In this document: piece by piece, positions 7,875 through 17,015 of the stretch | How the letters are laid out: each line of letters opens with the position of its first letter | How positions within the stretch are numbered: the stretch's first letter is position 1 | NCBI RefSeq assembly: GCF_004211145.1 | Contig: NZ_SEBS01000007.1 | Span: 1 to 64,000, forward strand | DNA from: Flavobacterium sp. | GTDB taxonomy: Bacteria; Bacteroidota; Bacteroidia; Flavobacteriales; Flavobacteriaceae | DNA: 64,000 nucleotides | Reading direction: 5' to 3' | Notes under the pieces: generated by a model | What the model was told of the DNA's origin: nothing | Seen by the model: only the letters and a program-made list of their open reading frames with translations | The model's database searches: none | Program-made: the position numbers and the translations under genes

Positions 7875-8426
7875 CTAACGCGCGCCGGCCCTCTTTTTAA
7901 TGATGCGTTGGAAGGCTGTCGGGGTAAGTCCCGTGGTTTTCTTGAATTGGTTCGAAAGGTGTGCGACGCTACTGTAGTTCAATTGGTACGAAATTTCTGT
8001 AAGTGTCAGTTCGCCTTCAATGATAAGCTGCTTGGCGCGCTCGATCTTTTGGATGATAATGAAGTTTTCGATCGACGAATATGTGACTTCTGAAAACAAA
8101 TTCGAAATATAACCGTAACTGTGGTTCAATCGGTCGGCCAGATACGTCGAGATGTTCGTGTTCGGAAGCTTCTCTTTTTCGTAGATCATTTCAATGATGA
8201 TATCCTTGGTCTTCTCAATGAGCGTGTTCTTGTGGTTGCTCACGATTCGGATACCGTAACGCTCCAATGAAGCCTCAAGTTGCTTCTGCACATCGGGCGT
8301 CATCGTGCCCTTGATCTCGACCTCGCCCAATTCCTTGAGTTCATAGTCGATGCCGTAATGCTCGAGTTGTTCCTGAAGAATGACCTTGCAGGCCAGGTTG
8401 ATATCATATTTGATGTAAAGCTTCAT
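7875..8426 (-). CDS. AraC-type helix-turn-helix regulator with unusual N-terminus
   Basis: A 183-residue protein. The C-terminal ~100 residues hold the two helix-turn-helix units of AraC proteins, ending LSNQFKKTTGLTPTAFQRI, which is the family signature. The N-terminal ~80 residues (MKLYIKYDINLACKVILQEQ) are not the usual cupin sensor; they resemble a small alpha/beta fold, possibly ferredoxin-like. An upstream in-frame extension to 8600 covers the neighbour's promoter and is not credible. It is divergent from the DUF421 gene and lies beside the receiver/kinase pair, so it may regulate either. Confidence 0.85.
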   Translation of the reverse strand: MKLYIKYDINLACKVILQEQLEHYGIDYELKELGEVEIKGTMTPDVQKQLEASLERYGIRIVSNHKNTLIEKTKDIIIEMIYEKEKLPNTNISTYLADRLNHSYGYISNLFSEVTYSSIENFIIIQKIERAKQLIIEGELTLTEISYQLNYSSVAHLSNQFKKTTGLTPTAFQRIIKKRAGAR

Positions 8427-8531
8427 TTGTCTGGTCGTATTTTTCGTAAATATATAGTAAAATGTGATAATGATGCAAGATGATTTGTCATATAATTTCC
8501 GTAATTTGATTGGAATCCAAACATAAAAAAC

Positions 8532-9236
8532 ATGCAGCAACAACCTGAAGGTTTCGATTGGGAAACCATGCTTAAAGGCAGTGAAGATTGGGGCTTTCAC
8601 GGCGAGATCATCATCCGTACTTTTTTAATGTATCTCGTCATTTTGTTCGCGTTGAGCATCTTGGGCAAACGAGGCGTGAAACAGCTATCGGTGTTCGAAT
8701 TGGTTATCATCATAGGTTTTGGATCGGCGGCGGGCGACCCGATGTTTTACAAGGATGTCGGAATTCTGAACGCCATAACCGTTTTACTGCTCATCGTGTT
8801 GCTTTACAAGATAACGACACACTTGGTCTTCAAAAGTTCGGCGATTGAAAAGTTCATTGAAGGTGAACCTATTTGCCTCGTCGACGACGGGAAATTCTCC
8901 ATCTCGAACTTCGACAAAGAGCCGTTGGGTTACGATGAATTTTTCTCAGAGATGCGCACCAAGAGCGTTTCCCATTTAGGCCAGATCGAACAGGCGATCA
9001 TCGAAGTCACGGGTGAAATCAGCATATATTATTATGAAGACAAAGACGTGAAATACGGTCTGCCGATTCTTCCGAGCCTCTACGCCGAGAAACACAAACA
9101 AATCCTCTCATCCGGAATGTATTCGTGCAGTTTCTGCGGATTCACTGAAAAACTCGCCGCGACCGATCATCACATCTGCCCCGAATGCCGCAAGGACGAA
9201 TGGGTGACATCAATCAACAAACGACGGATAACTTAG
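8532..9236 (+). CDS. DUF421 (YetF-like) membrane protein with C-terminal zinc ribbon
   Basis: A 234-residue protein with three N-terminal membrane helices (about 28-46, 52-66, 78-98) and a cytoplasmic YetF domain. The motif GFGSAAGDPM in the second helix region is typical of the family. Unusually the last 35 residues add a zinc ribbon: C199-x2-C202 and C216-x2-C219. YetF proteins have been linked to spore and membrane functions in Bacillus, but the biochemical role is not established. The tail could be a lineage trait of Bacteroidota. Confidence 0.88.
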   Translation: MQQQPEGFDWETMLKGSEDWGFHGEIIIRTFLMYLVILFALSILGKRGVKQLSVFELVIIIGFGSAAGDPMFYKDVGILNAITVLLLIVLLYKITTHLVFKSSAIEKFIEGEPICLVDDGKFSISNFDKEPLGYDEFFSEMRTKSVSHLGQIEQAIIEVTGEISIYYYEDKDVKYGLPILPSLYAEKHKQILSSGMYSCSFCGFTEKLAATDHHICPECRKDEWVTSINKRRIT

Positions 9237-9429
9237 GTAGATTGACAGATGTTGGATTTACAGATGTTAGATTTACAGATTTACAGAACTCCAAAGTCCA
9301 AAATCTGACAATCTGAAATCTCAAAATATGAAATATGAAATCTGAAAATCTGAAATCTTAAAATCTTAAAATCTGAAATCTGAAATCCGAAATCTGAAAA
9401 TCTGAAATCTGAAAATCCGAAATCCAAAA
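9237..9429. repeat. Short-word repeat array (AAATCTGAAATCTG type)
   Basis: About 190 bp made of degenerate copies of AAATCTGAAAATCTG and, at the left edge, ACAGATGTTAGATTTACAG in inverted orientation. It fills the gap between two convergent genes. No gene or clear terminator is visible in it. Confidence 0.8.
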
Positions 9430-10278
9430 TCAACTCCCAACCATTTCCCCGCCATTCACATGAATCACCTGGCCCGTAATATAACTCGCATCCTTACTCG
9501 CCAAAAACACATAGGCCGGTCCGACTTCTGACGGCTGTCCTGCCCTTTTCATCGGCGTGTCCTGCCCAAAATCGCTTACTTTATCAAACGTTGAAACGAT
9601 CAAAGGCGTCCAAATCGGGCCCGGCGCGACGGCATTTACACGAATTCCTTTCTCAGCAAGCATCGTCGAAAGCGAACGCGTAAACGTGACGATCGCACCT
9701 TTCGTGCTCGAATAATCGAGCAAGTGTTCACTGCCACGATATGCCGTGACCGAGGCCGTATTTATGATACAATCGCCTGATTTCAAATGCAGCAAGGCTT
9801 CCTTGACCAGATAAAAGAACGGATAAATATTGGTTTCAAAAGTTTCCGATAGTTGTTTCTTGGTGATGTCCGACAGCTCGGTCTGCGGAAATTGCCGGGC
9901 CGCATTATTGACCAAGATATTGAGCTTCCCGAATTTCGAGATTGTCTTTTCAATCACCGATCTGCAGAAACTCTCTTTTTTAAGGTCGCCTTTTATGAGA
10001 TGGCACGTGCGGCCTTCAGCTTCGACTATCGCTTTGGTTTGGTTCGCGTCGGCGTCTTCGTTCAAATAGACGATCGCGACATCGGCTCCTTCCTTGGCGA
10101 AATAAACGGCGATGCTGCGCCCGATTCCACTGTCGCCGCCCGTTATCAAAGCGATTTTACCTTTTAGTTTTTCGCTGCCCTTGTATTCGGGATATACGAT
10201 TTCAGGCTCGGGAACCATGTTCGATTCCTTGCCCGGCCTTTTCTGTTTTTGCTGTGGAAATTCCGATGGTTTTGCCAT
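9430..10278 (-). CDS. SDR family oxidoreductase (YghA/YhdF-like)
   Basis: A 282-residue short-chain dehydrogenase. It has the cofactor motif TGGDSGIG (46-53), NNAA (124-127) and the catalytic triad S176, Y189 and K193 (YSSTK). The ~40-residue N-terminal extension with a basic, Pro-rich start (MAKPSEFPQQKQKRPGKESN) is typical of the YghA/GsiB-associated subfamily that is induced in stress. Substrate unknown. It lies in the same direction as the FAD oxidoreductase upstream, so the two may share a transcript. Confidence 0.92.
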   Translation of the reverse strand: MAKPSEFPQQKQKRPGKESNMVPEPEIVYPEYKGSEKLKGKIALITGGDSGIGRSIAVYFAKEGADVAIVYLNEDADANQTKAIVEAEGRTCHLIKGDLKKESFCRSVIEKTISKFGKLNILVNNAARQFPQTELSDITKKQLSETFETNIYPFFYLVKEALLHLKSGDCIINTASVTAYRGSEHLLDYSSTKGAIVTFTRSLSTMLAEKGIRVNAVAPGPIWTPLIVSTFDKVSDFGQDTPMKRAGQPSEVGPAYVFLASKDASYITGQVIHVNGGEMVGS

Positions 10279-10354
10279 GACTCGACTTTTTCGTAAAGTT
10301 AAATCGCAGGCAATCCAAACGTCTTGCAGTTTTCACGGTTTTCGTTATCGGATT

Positions 10355-11557
10355 TTATCGCCCGAACCTGAAGATTTCCGCATCCTTGTTTTCCTTTCCA
10401 AGCATCAGATCGGTGATGATTTCAGCGGCGACCAAACTGAACGTGATGCCGTTTCCGCCGAATCCGAGCGCGAAATAACTGTTGGGCAGTTTCTCATATT
10501 CGCCTATGTAAGGCAAACCGTCTTTCGTCGCGCCGAACGTTCCCGCCCAGCTGAATTCCATTTCAAAAGCGATGTCGGGAAACAATTTTTTGAAATCGTT
10601 CGTAAGCTGTTTCGCCTTGCGTTTGAGCAGCTTTTCGCGTTTCGCGGGCGTCGAGAATTCCTCATCGCGACCTCCGACCAAAATCCTGCGGTCGGGCGTC
10701 GTTCGCAAATACAAATAGGGATCGGTCGTGTTCCAAAGCAAGGCGTTGCGTTTCCAGAATTCGGTCTTCTCATTGAATTGCTCGCTGACGATCGCATACG
10801 TCGAAAGCAAATCCACTATATTTTCATCGATCTGGTCGACAACCTCGTAACCTGTCGCGTACACCAATTTCGTGCACTTCACCTTGCAGCCGTTCTCGGT
10901 TTCGAGGTCGACGCCATTTTTGTGGTGCTTTATTTTGACGACGCGGGTTCGGTCGTAAATATCGGCCTGCTGTTGTTTCTTGTGTTGCAAAAGTTCGTGC
11001 GAAAATAAATACACGTCGAGTTGGGCACCGTGATGCGATAATATTCCCGCGGGCGAATCGAACCCGAATTCGCTTCGGATCCTATTATCGTCCAAAAATT
11101 CAACGTTGAAACCCGCATTTTTTCGCGCTTCGAATTCCTTCTTAATCATGGAAACGTCTTTTTTGTAAGCCGCGAAATACAAGCTGTCCTTGAATTCAAA
11201 ATCGCCGCATTTGTGTGTGGCCGCTATCTTGCCGAGTTGCGTGATCGCGTTGTTGCACAAATGGTACGAACGGTCGGCGAAATCCTTTCCGACCATTTCG
11301 CGCAGCTTGTGCAAAGGCGTGTCGATTTCGTATTGCAACAGCGACGTACTCGCGCAAGTGCTTCCAAGCCCGATCGTACGCGCATCGATCAAAACCGTTT
11401 TGACACCAGTATTGACCAAATAATATCGCACGAGAGCGCCCGAAATTCCGCCGCCCAGGACGACGACATCGGTTTCGATATCCTTGTCGAGTTTCGGAAA
11501 ATTATACGGAAGCCCATCCTTGACAAGCCAAAACGGGTAACCTGATTTCAAGATCAT
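10355..11557 (-). CDS. FAD-dependent oxidoreductase (DAO family)
   Basis: A 400-residue flavoenzyme. The dinucleotide-binding motif VVVLGGGISGALV lies at 31-43 and a C-terminal FAD motif GFGGNGITFS near the end. The architecture matches glycine/D-amino acid oxidase (DadA-like) proteins, which oxidise amines or amino acids. The substrate cannot be named from sequence. It is divergent from the superoxide dismutase gene and stands just upstream of the SDR gene. Confidence 0.9.
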   Translation of the reverse strand: MILKSGYPFWLVKDGLPYNFPKLDKDIETDVVVLGGGISGALVRYYLVNTGVKTVLIDARTIGLGSTCASTSLLQYEIDTPLHKLREMVGKDFADRSYHLCNNAITQLGKIAATHKCGDFEFKDSLYFAAYKKDVSMIKKEFEARKNAGFNVEFLDDNRIRSEFGFDSPAGILSHHGAQLDVYLFSHELLQHKKQQQADIYDRTRVVKIKHHKNGVDLETENGCKVKCTKLVYATGYEVVDQIDENIVDLLSTYAIVSEQFNEKTEFWKRNALLWNTTDPYLYLRTTPDRRILVGGRDEEFSTPAKREKLLKRKAKQLTNDFKKLFPDIAFEMEFSWAGTFGATKDGLPYIGEYEKLPNSYFALGFGGNGITFSLVAAEIITDLMLGKENKDAEIFRFGR

Positions 11558-11657
11558 ATGTATTGTTTATCCTAAAGTTAACGATTAACCTTTGCTCGCG
11601 CGTGACGGCAACCGTTAAAGCCGTGTTAACCAAAATTCGAAGCCTCGGTCAAATCGC

Positions 11658-11665
11658 TAAATTTG
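11658..11665 (+). promoter_or_regulatory. Candidate -7 box for the superoxide dismutase gene
   Basis: TAAATTTG matches the Bacteroidota TAnnTTTG box 25 bp before the ATG. No TTG stands at the expected -33 position. Confidence 0.35.
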
Positions 11666-11689
11666 AGTAAACACTAAAAATCGTTTCCC

Positions 11690-12226
11690 ATGAGAAAGAT
11701 AGTCTATTCCATTTTTTGCATCGCCGCGTTGGCCGGATGTAAATCTTCAGGTAAAAAAGATTCGGCGGTTTCCCCGTCAAAAACAATAAAAGTCGCGCTC
11801 GCCCAAAAGAGTGACAGCGGCGTTTCAGGCGAAGCGACGTTCACTGAGAAAAACGGAGAAGTGAGATTCACTGCAAATCTTACGGGATTGGCGCCCGGAA
11901 TCCACGCGATCCACATCCACGAAAAAGCCGATTGTTCCGATCCCAAAGCCGAATCGGCGGGCGGACACTGGAATCCTACCGCGAAAAAACACGGGAAATG
12001 GGGCGTCGGTGATTACCACAAAGGCGATATCGGAAACTTTCCTGCCGATGAAAACGGAAACGGAACCATTACGGTCACGACGTCCGAATGGTGCATCGGA
12101 TGCGGCGACCCGAAAAAAGACATCATCGGAAAAGGGCTCATCGTACATGAAAAAGCCGACGATTTCGTGACGCAACCAACAGGAAATGCAGGCGGACGAG
12201 TGGCTTGCGCCGGCATCATCAAATAG
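11690..12226 (+). CDS. sodC: Cu/Zn superoxide dismutase, lipoprotein
   Basis: A 178-residue periplasmic enzyme that converts superoxide to peroxide and oxygen. The signal peptide ends in a lipobox LAGC (Cys17). All metal ligands can be placed: H75, H77, H93 and H153 for copper; H93, H101, H110 and D113 for zinc. C82 and C173 can form the conserved disulfide, and GNAGGRVACAG is the family signature. It is divergent from the FAD oxidoreductase, whose reaction could yield peroxide, and lies in a redox-rich neighbourhood with Dps and OxyR further on. Confidence 0.95.
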   Translation: MRKIVYSIFCIAALAGCKSSGKKDSAVSPSKTIKVALAQKSDSGVSGEATFTEKNGEVRFTANLTGLAPGIHAIHIHEKADCSDPKAESAGGHWNPTAKKHGKWGVGDYHKGDIGNFPADENGNGTITVTTSEWCIGCGDPKKDIIGKGLIVHEKADDFVTQPTGNAGGRVACAGIIK

Positions 12227-12335
12227 TATCGGGATTTTGAGTTTTGAATGTCGAATTGTGACGAAATCTTAATTCGACATTCAGAATCCAAAATTCAAAA
12301 TAAATAACACTAATTTCGCAGCCTAAACGAATTCG

Positions 12336-13532
12336 ATGATCAATCCTTCGGCACACGGCTGGATCGACAAATTTTTCTCGGGACAAAAAAGCGGGAAAGA
12401 TATTCCTACCGGTTCTTCGGAAGCTTTTTACCGCGAGATCCGAAAGACAGGTTTCATATACGGCCACGTCGTTTCGTTTTACACTTCCCAAAAAATCAAG
12501 ACCGACGGTTGGCTCGACGAGGAACGCTCCAAGTTGGCGCTTCTCATCATCCTATACCGATTATATGTCGAAATCCGCGAGGACGACGACATCCGGAAAT
12601 TCATATCGGAAACCATCGCGTTCTATGACGAGATGAATCCGAAAGGTTTCAATCTGTTCAAGAAAGTGTTGCCTGAAGACGTTCCGTCGTACAACCTCGA
12701 AAAGATCATCGACGAGCGCGTGCAGACGAATGACAACATCATCAGCAAGAATTTCTCGCACATCGTTACGAATGCGTTGCTTTTCGTCGACGTGATCGCG
12801 TACCAGAAATATCTCGAACAAGGTGCGATTCCCGATAAATATTTGAAGCGGGCCGAAGAAATCATCGTAAGTGTCGTCTCGCTCGCGTTGCAGACCAAAT
12901 CGCGCAAATCCCAGTACGACAAATTACTCATCAAGCTGTTCGACACGTCCTTGCGCTACGGCAAATTCGCCGACGTCACGGTCCAAAATCCGGAATCGCT
13001 GCAACTTGGTTATTTCACGGACGCGCTTGAAAAGTATTATTTGCTTGACTTGGCCGGAATGGCGATGTGGAGCGACGGCGTGATGGAAAACGAAGAAGCG
13101 TATTTCATACACACGATCGCGGGTTTCCTGTCGATTCCTGAGAAAATCGTCGATGAAAGCATCTTTCAGGTCAACGACTTCATAGTGAGCTACAAAAAGG
13201 AAATCGCGTATTTCAATTATTCGAATCCCGTAAAGCACTTTTACGATCACATGACTGAAAGTGTGATCATCTTGATCCGACGCAATAAAAACCGCTTGGT
13301 GCGCGAAATCATGCAAAGCGGCGAGCTCATGAAATTGCTCGCCACATCGACAACGCGCGATCTCGACGAAAAGGAAAAGAAAAAAGTCCGAAAGCAATTG
13401 CTCGACGTGTGCAAGACGATTCCGTCGCTCACGATTTTCCTTTTGCCGGGCGGAAGTTTGTTGCTGCCGATACTTATAAAGTTCATTCCGCAGATGCTGC
13501 CGTCGGCGTTCAACGAAAACAGTGAAGAATAA
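12336..13532 (+). CDS. LETM1-related protein
   Basis: A 398-residue protein. Its last ~65 residues (KQLLDVCKTIPSLTIFLLPG, then LLPILIKFIPQMLPSAF) match the conserved hydrophobic segment of LETM1, the mitochondrial inner-membrane cation exchanger component. Residues ~225-290 look like a TerB-like helical module (MAMWSDGVMENEEAYFIHTI). Flavobacterial proteins of this length are known as LETM1-related, biofilm-associated proteins; the activity is not established. It stands alone and ends in a bidirectional terminator. Confidence 0.8.
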   Translation: MINPSAHGWIDKFFSGQKSGKDIPTGSSEAFYREIRKTGFIYGHVVSFYTSQKIKTDGWLDEERSKLALLIILYRLYVEIREDDDIRKFISETIAFYDEMNPKGFNLFKKVLPEDVPSYNLEKIIDERVQTNDNIISKNFSHIVTNALLFVDVIAYQKYLEQGAIPDKYLKRAEEIIVSVVSLALQTKSRKSQYDKLLIKLFDTSLRYGKFADVTVQNPESLQLGYFTDALEKYYLLDLAGMAMWSDGVMENEEAYFIHTIAGFLSIPEKIVDESIFQVNDFIVSYKKEIAYFNYSNPVKHFYDHMTESVIILIRRNKNRLVREIMQSGELMKLLATSTTRDLDEKEKKKVRKQLLDVCKTIPSLTIFLLPGGSLLLPILIKFIPQMLPSAFNENSEE

Positions 13533-13564
13533 AAAAGCCGCTAAAAAATAGCGGCTTCTTTTTT
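13531..13564. terminator. Bidirectional terminator
   Basis: AAGCCGCTA (13535-13543) pairs with TAGCGGCTT (13549-13557); T-runs on both strands. It separates the convergent LETM1-related and carbonic anhydrase genes. Confidence 0.9.
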
Positions 13565-13567
13565 ATG

Positions 13568-14215
13568 TCATATTCCAACTTTAAAGTGGAATCTGTGGAC
13601 GTCATCGAGATCCTTATCCGAGTTCAAGGAAACCTCCAAGTCGGTCACGTATCCTGAATTCAATCCGTAAACCCAACCGTGCAACGTCAATTGCTGACCG
13701 TTGTTCCAAGCATTTTGGACGATCGAAGTCCTGGCCAAGTCTATTACCTGGTGCTTCACGTTGGTTTCCACGAATTCATTGAAACGCTCTTCCTCGTTTT
13801 CGATAGAATCGAGACGCTCGCGATTCAAACGATATACATCCTTGATATGGCTGATCCAGTTGTCGATGATTCCGATCGATTGGTTGCCCATCGCCGCTTT
13901 GATACCACCGCAGCCGTAATGTCCGCACACGATCACGTGTTTCACCTTGAGAACATTCACCGCGTAATCGAGCACGCTCAACATGTTCATGTCGGTATGC
14001 AGGACCATGTTCGCGATGTTGCGGTGTACGAAGACTTCACCCGGTTTCGTGCCCGTGATCTGATTCGCCGGCACGCGACTATCAGAACAACCGATCCACA
14101 AAAGCGGCGGATGTTGCTCCTTCGCCAAACCTGTAAAATATTCAGGATCCAGCTTCAATGTTTCTTCTACGAATTTCTTGTTGTTGTCCAGTAGTTTTTT
14201 ATAAAAATCGTCCAT
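13568..14215 (-). CDS. can: Beta-class carbonic anhydrase
   Basis: A 215-residue zinc enzyme that interconverts CO2 and bicarbonate in the cytoplasm. Zinc ligands C43, H99 and C102 and the D45/R47 dyad (CSDSR) are present, as is CGHYGCGG. The SulP-type anion carrier gene lies immediately upstream in the same direction with a 42-bp gap. The pair suggests bicarbonate import coupled to hydration. Confidence 0.96.
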   Translation of the reverse strand: MDDFYKKLLDNNKKFVEETLKLDPEYFTGLAKEQHPPLLWIGCSDSRVPANQITGTKPGEVFVHRNIANMVLHTDMNMLSVLDYAVNVLKVKHVIVCGHYGCGGIKAAMGNQSIGIIDNWISHIKDVYRLNRERLDSIENEEERFNEFVETNVKHQVIDLARTSIVQNAWNNGQQLTLHGWVYGLNSGYVTDLEVSLNSDKDLDDVHRFHFKVGI

Positions 14216-14257
14216 TTGAAAATATTTGTTTTAAAATTAAAAATAAGTCGCGAGAAA

Positions 14258-15916
14258 TCAGTCGTTCGACTCGGCAAACTCGCTTTTACGCAACTCCCTG
14301 TCGGCTTGGCGTTTCATCGCTTCTTCGCGGTGATGCAGGCTGACTTTGTTGAGCGCGGTTTCAGAATTTTCTAAATTATAGGCTTTCTTGAATCCTTTCA
14401 ATCGCACGCGGATATTGTCGTCGACAGCGCGCGTGGTCGTGAATTCGTTGATCATGTCAAGAATGTCGTGCGCGATGTAAACCGTATCGGACGCATCGAT
14501 GATCACTTTTGACTTCTCGGGAATGTCGCTCAACGTCTGTTTGATCGCGGCTTTGTTTAGGAAAGAAACTTCCTGCGCGAGATCGATGTGGATCACGTCC
14601 CCGTCAGCATATTGTTCCTTACGGAAGTTGTAGGCGCGCTTCAAATTCCCGCGAAGGATGAAGATGATCGCGATCGCAAGACCGATGGCGACTCCTTTGA
14701 GCAAATCGGTGAAATACACGCAGACCATTGTCGCGATGAACGGGATAAACTGGTATTTTCCCTGATGCCAGAAATGCATGACAGTCGCGGGTTTCGCCAA
14801 TTTATATCCGACCATGAGCAAAACGGCGGCGAGTGTCGCGTATGGGATTTTGTTGAGCAGCATCGGGATCGACAATACGCAGATCAACAATAGAATACCA
14901 TGTATTATTGTCGACATCTTTGTCCGCGCACCCGAGTTCGCATTGGCCGAAGTCCGCACCACGACCGACGTCATCGGCAATCCGCCAAGGAAACCGCTTA
15001 TGATGTTCCCGATTCCCTGTGCTTTCAATTCGTGGTTCGTGTCGGTGTAACGTTTTTGCACGTCCATTCGGTCAGCCGCCTCGATACATAAAAGTGTTTC
15101 CACTGAAGCTACTGCCGCAATTATGGCGCCCGTCGTGAAGACTTCGGTACTGAAAGCCGTGAAATTCGGCATCACGATGAAGTTCGCGAGATCCGAGAAT
15201 GATTGCGGAACAGGAAGCGTCACCAAATGCTCGCCTGAGACCGCCATTCCGTTGTTCATCGAAATGAAAATCAAGTTGAGCAAGATACCCGCGCAGACCG
15301 CAGCCAAAGCGCCCGGAAATAATTTAAGACGTTTGAGCACGCCGATTTTTTCCCAGGCGATCAAAATTCCAAGCGACACCAGCGTAATGATCACCGCGCC
15401 AAGCTGAATGTGACCGAATGCGTCGGCGATCGTTGAAAACGTATTCGCTCCGCCGATTTCCTTGAACGCTTCGTCTCCTTCAAAATCGGAATCGAAACCC
15501 AAGGCGTGCGGAATCTGTTTTGAAATAATGATCAATCCGATACCGGCAAGCATGCCCTCAATCACGTTGTTCGGTAGGTAATTGGAAATCATTCCGGCTT
15601 TGAGAAAACCCAGGATAAGTTGGATGACGCCGGCCGTAATCACCGCTAAGAGAAATATGTCGAATGCTCCGAAGTCAGTGATCGCGGTTACGACGATCGC
15701 CGTTAAACCGGCCGCCGGACCCGAAACGCTCAAATGCGATTTACTCATGAAACCAACGACGATACCGCCGACGATTCCCGCAATTATTCCTGAAAGCGGC
15801 GGTGCGCCTGATGCGAGCGCAATCCCAAGACATAAGGGAAGCGCCACTAGAAATACCACCAAACCTGACGGAAAATCAGACTTGAGGTAGCCAAAAATGT
15901 TTGTTTTTTTTGTCAT
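14258..15916 (-). CDS. SulP family inorganic anion transporter
   Basis: A 552-residue membrane protein with about 12 hydrophobic segments from residue 12 to ~420, starting FPSGLVVFLVALPLCLGIAL, and a cytoplasmic STAS domain (~430-525). The short STAS and the link to a carbonic anhydrase gene fit the bicarbonate-type SulP carriers rather than sulfate permeases. Transport substrate is inferred from context only. Confidence 0.92.
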   Translation of the reverse strand: MTKKTNIFGYLKSDFPSGLVVFLVALPLCLGIALASGAPPLSGIIAGIVGGIVVGFMSKSHLSVSGPAAGLTAIVVTAITDFGAFDIFLLAVITAGVIQLILGFLKAGMISNYLPNNVIEGMLAGIGLIIISKQIPHALGFDSDFEGDEAFKEIGGANTFSTIADAFGHIQLGAVIITLVSLGILIAWEKIGVLKRLKLFPGALAAVCAGILLNLIFISMNNGMAVSGEHLVTLPVPQSFSDLANFIVMPNFTAFSTEVFTTGAIIAAVASVETLLCIEAADRMDVQKRYTDTNHELKAQGIGNIISGFLGGLPMTSVVVRTSANANSGARTKMSTIIHGILLLICVLSIPMLLNKIPYATLAAVLLMVGYKLAKPATVMHFWHQGKYQFIPFIATMVCVYFTDLLKGVAIGLAIAIIFILRGNLKRAYNFRKEQYADGDVIHIDLAQEVSFLNKAAIKQTLSDIPEKSKVIIDASDTVYIAHDILDMINEFTTTRAVDDNIRVRLKGFKKAYNLENSETALNKVSLHHREEAMKRQADRELRKSEFAESND

Positions 15917-15969
15917 GACCTTATAGATTTAATACGATATGAAATCGGCGCGATGCCGTTCCCGGAGTA

Positions 15970-16251
15970 TTAAACCTGTTCAGGTGGCGGAACGAAGATG
16001 CGTGCCGCGAGCGGATCGTAGTTGAGTTCGGGATGCAAAGGCGAATCTTGTTTCAAGACTTGCTCGATCATCGGGAATTCGTAGGCGAAATGGCAATTGA
16101 GTTCAGCCTTGACCTCTTTGTGCGCCAGTTCTTCCTCGCTCATGTTGTAAAAGCTGGCCGTGGGACATGATTTCTTGATTACGCTCACGATCGTGGGCGT
16201 CGACAGGAAAAACACGAATACCAGAAGTACCAGTCTGACTAAAGCTCTCAT
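15970..16251 (-). CDS. Hypothetical exported protein, 93 aa
   Basis: A small protein with an N-terminal hydrophobic segment (residues ~4-25) and two cysteines (C29, C53) that could pair outside the membrane. I recognise no family. It precedes the SulP gene in the same direction with a gap of about 50 bp and could be part of that operon, so a link to the carrier is possible but not shown. Confidence 0.6.
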   Translation of the reverse strand: MRALVRLVLLVFVFFLSTPTIVSVIKKSCPTASFYNMSEEELAHKEVKAELNCHFAYEFPMIEQVLKQDSPLHPELNYDPLAARIFVPPPEQV

Positions 16252-16430
16252 ATCGCAAAAATAGCAGTCAGGGCTGGTTTTGCAAACGAAATTTGGGTTT
16301 ATTTAGAATAAATTTAACTAGAGCTCGATTTGTTGATTTGGTTATGTGTTAATTTGAATCATTGTCTTCCGCAGACGACCGTGTCTCGGATCCTTCGAAT
16401 CAACGAACAACGCATAAACAAATCAACTAC

Positions 16431-16910
16431 TCAAAGCGTTTCCTCCAACCAAGCGTTCATCATCCAAACCGTCTTTTCCTGTTCCGAAATGAAGTCGCTC
16501 ATCATCGAGTTCGTTCCTTCATCGCCGATGTCGCCTGACTTCACGAGGATTCCACGTTCGATCTTAAGCAAATCGGCAATCGATGTCACGATGAGTTGCA
16601 CGGCTTTCTCATCATTCGAAATGTTTTTCCCGACGGTGAGTTTGTTGTTCTTGAGATAATCGTCGAACGTATGCAAAGGCGTTCCTCCGATAGTCAGGAC
16701 GCGCTCGGCGATCAGGTCGATCTTGAGTTGGGCGTCGTTGTACAATTCCTCGAATTTCACGTGAAGGTCAAAGAAACGCTTGCCGCGGATATTCCAATGC
16801 ACGCCGCGAAGGTTTTGGTAATAGACTTGGAAGTTCGAGAGCAGCACGTTGAGTTGCGCGACGATTTCCTCAGATTCCTTGACAGGCAATCCTAACATAT
16901 TGGTTTTCAT
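16431..16910 (-). CDS. dps: Dps family DNA-binding ferritin-like protein
   Basis: A 159-residue member of the Dps family, 12-subunit cages that oxidise Fe(II) with peroxide and protect DNA in starvation and oxidative stress. The intersubunit ferroxidase residues are H38 (VHWNIRG), H50, E54, D65 and E69. Length and order match the family. The divergent neighbour is OxyR, the standard peroxide regulator of dps, so the 105-bp gap is the likely control region. Confidence 0.95.
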   Translation of the reverse strand: MKTNMLGLPVKESEEIVAQLNVLLSNFQVYYQNLRGVHWNIRGKRFFDLHVKFEELYNDAQLKIDLIAERVLTIGGTPLHTFDDYLKNNKLTVGKNISNDEKAVQLIVTSIADLLKIERGILVKSGDIGDEGTNSMMSDFISEQEKTVWMMNAWLEETL

Positions 16911-17015
16911 AGTTCTGTTTTTTTGTGTTTATTTCGAATAAATTTACTGCGAATTTTTGTCGGAATCGATAATTAAAAATTATAGTTTTCTTATTTTTAT
17001 CACAAATTTCAATTG

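Noticed and set aside
8427..8600. Longer AraC-type regulator starting at 8600
   Set aside because: It would overlap the start of the divergent DUF421 gene; the residues are not conserved-looking and MKLYIKYD is a good start.
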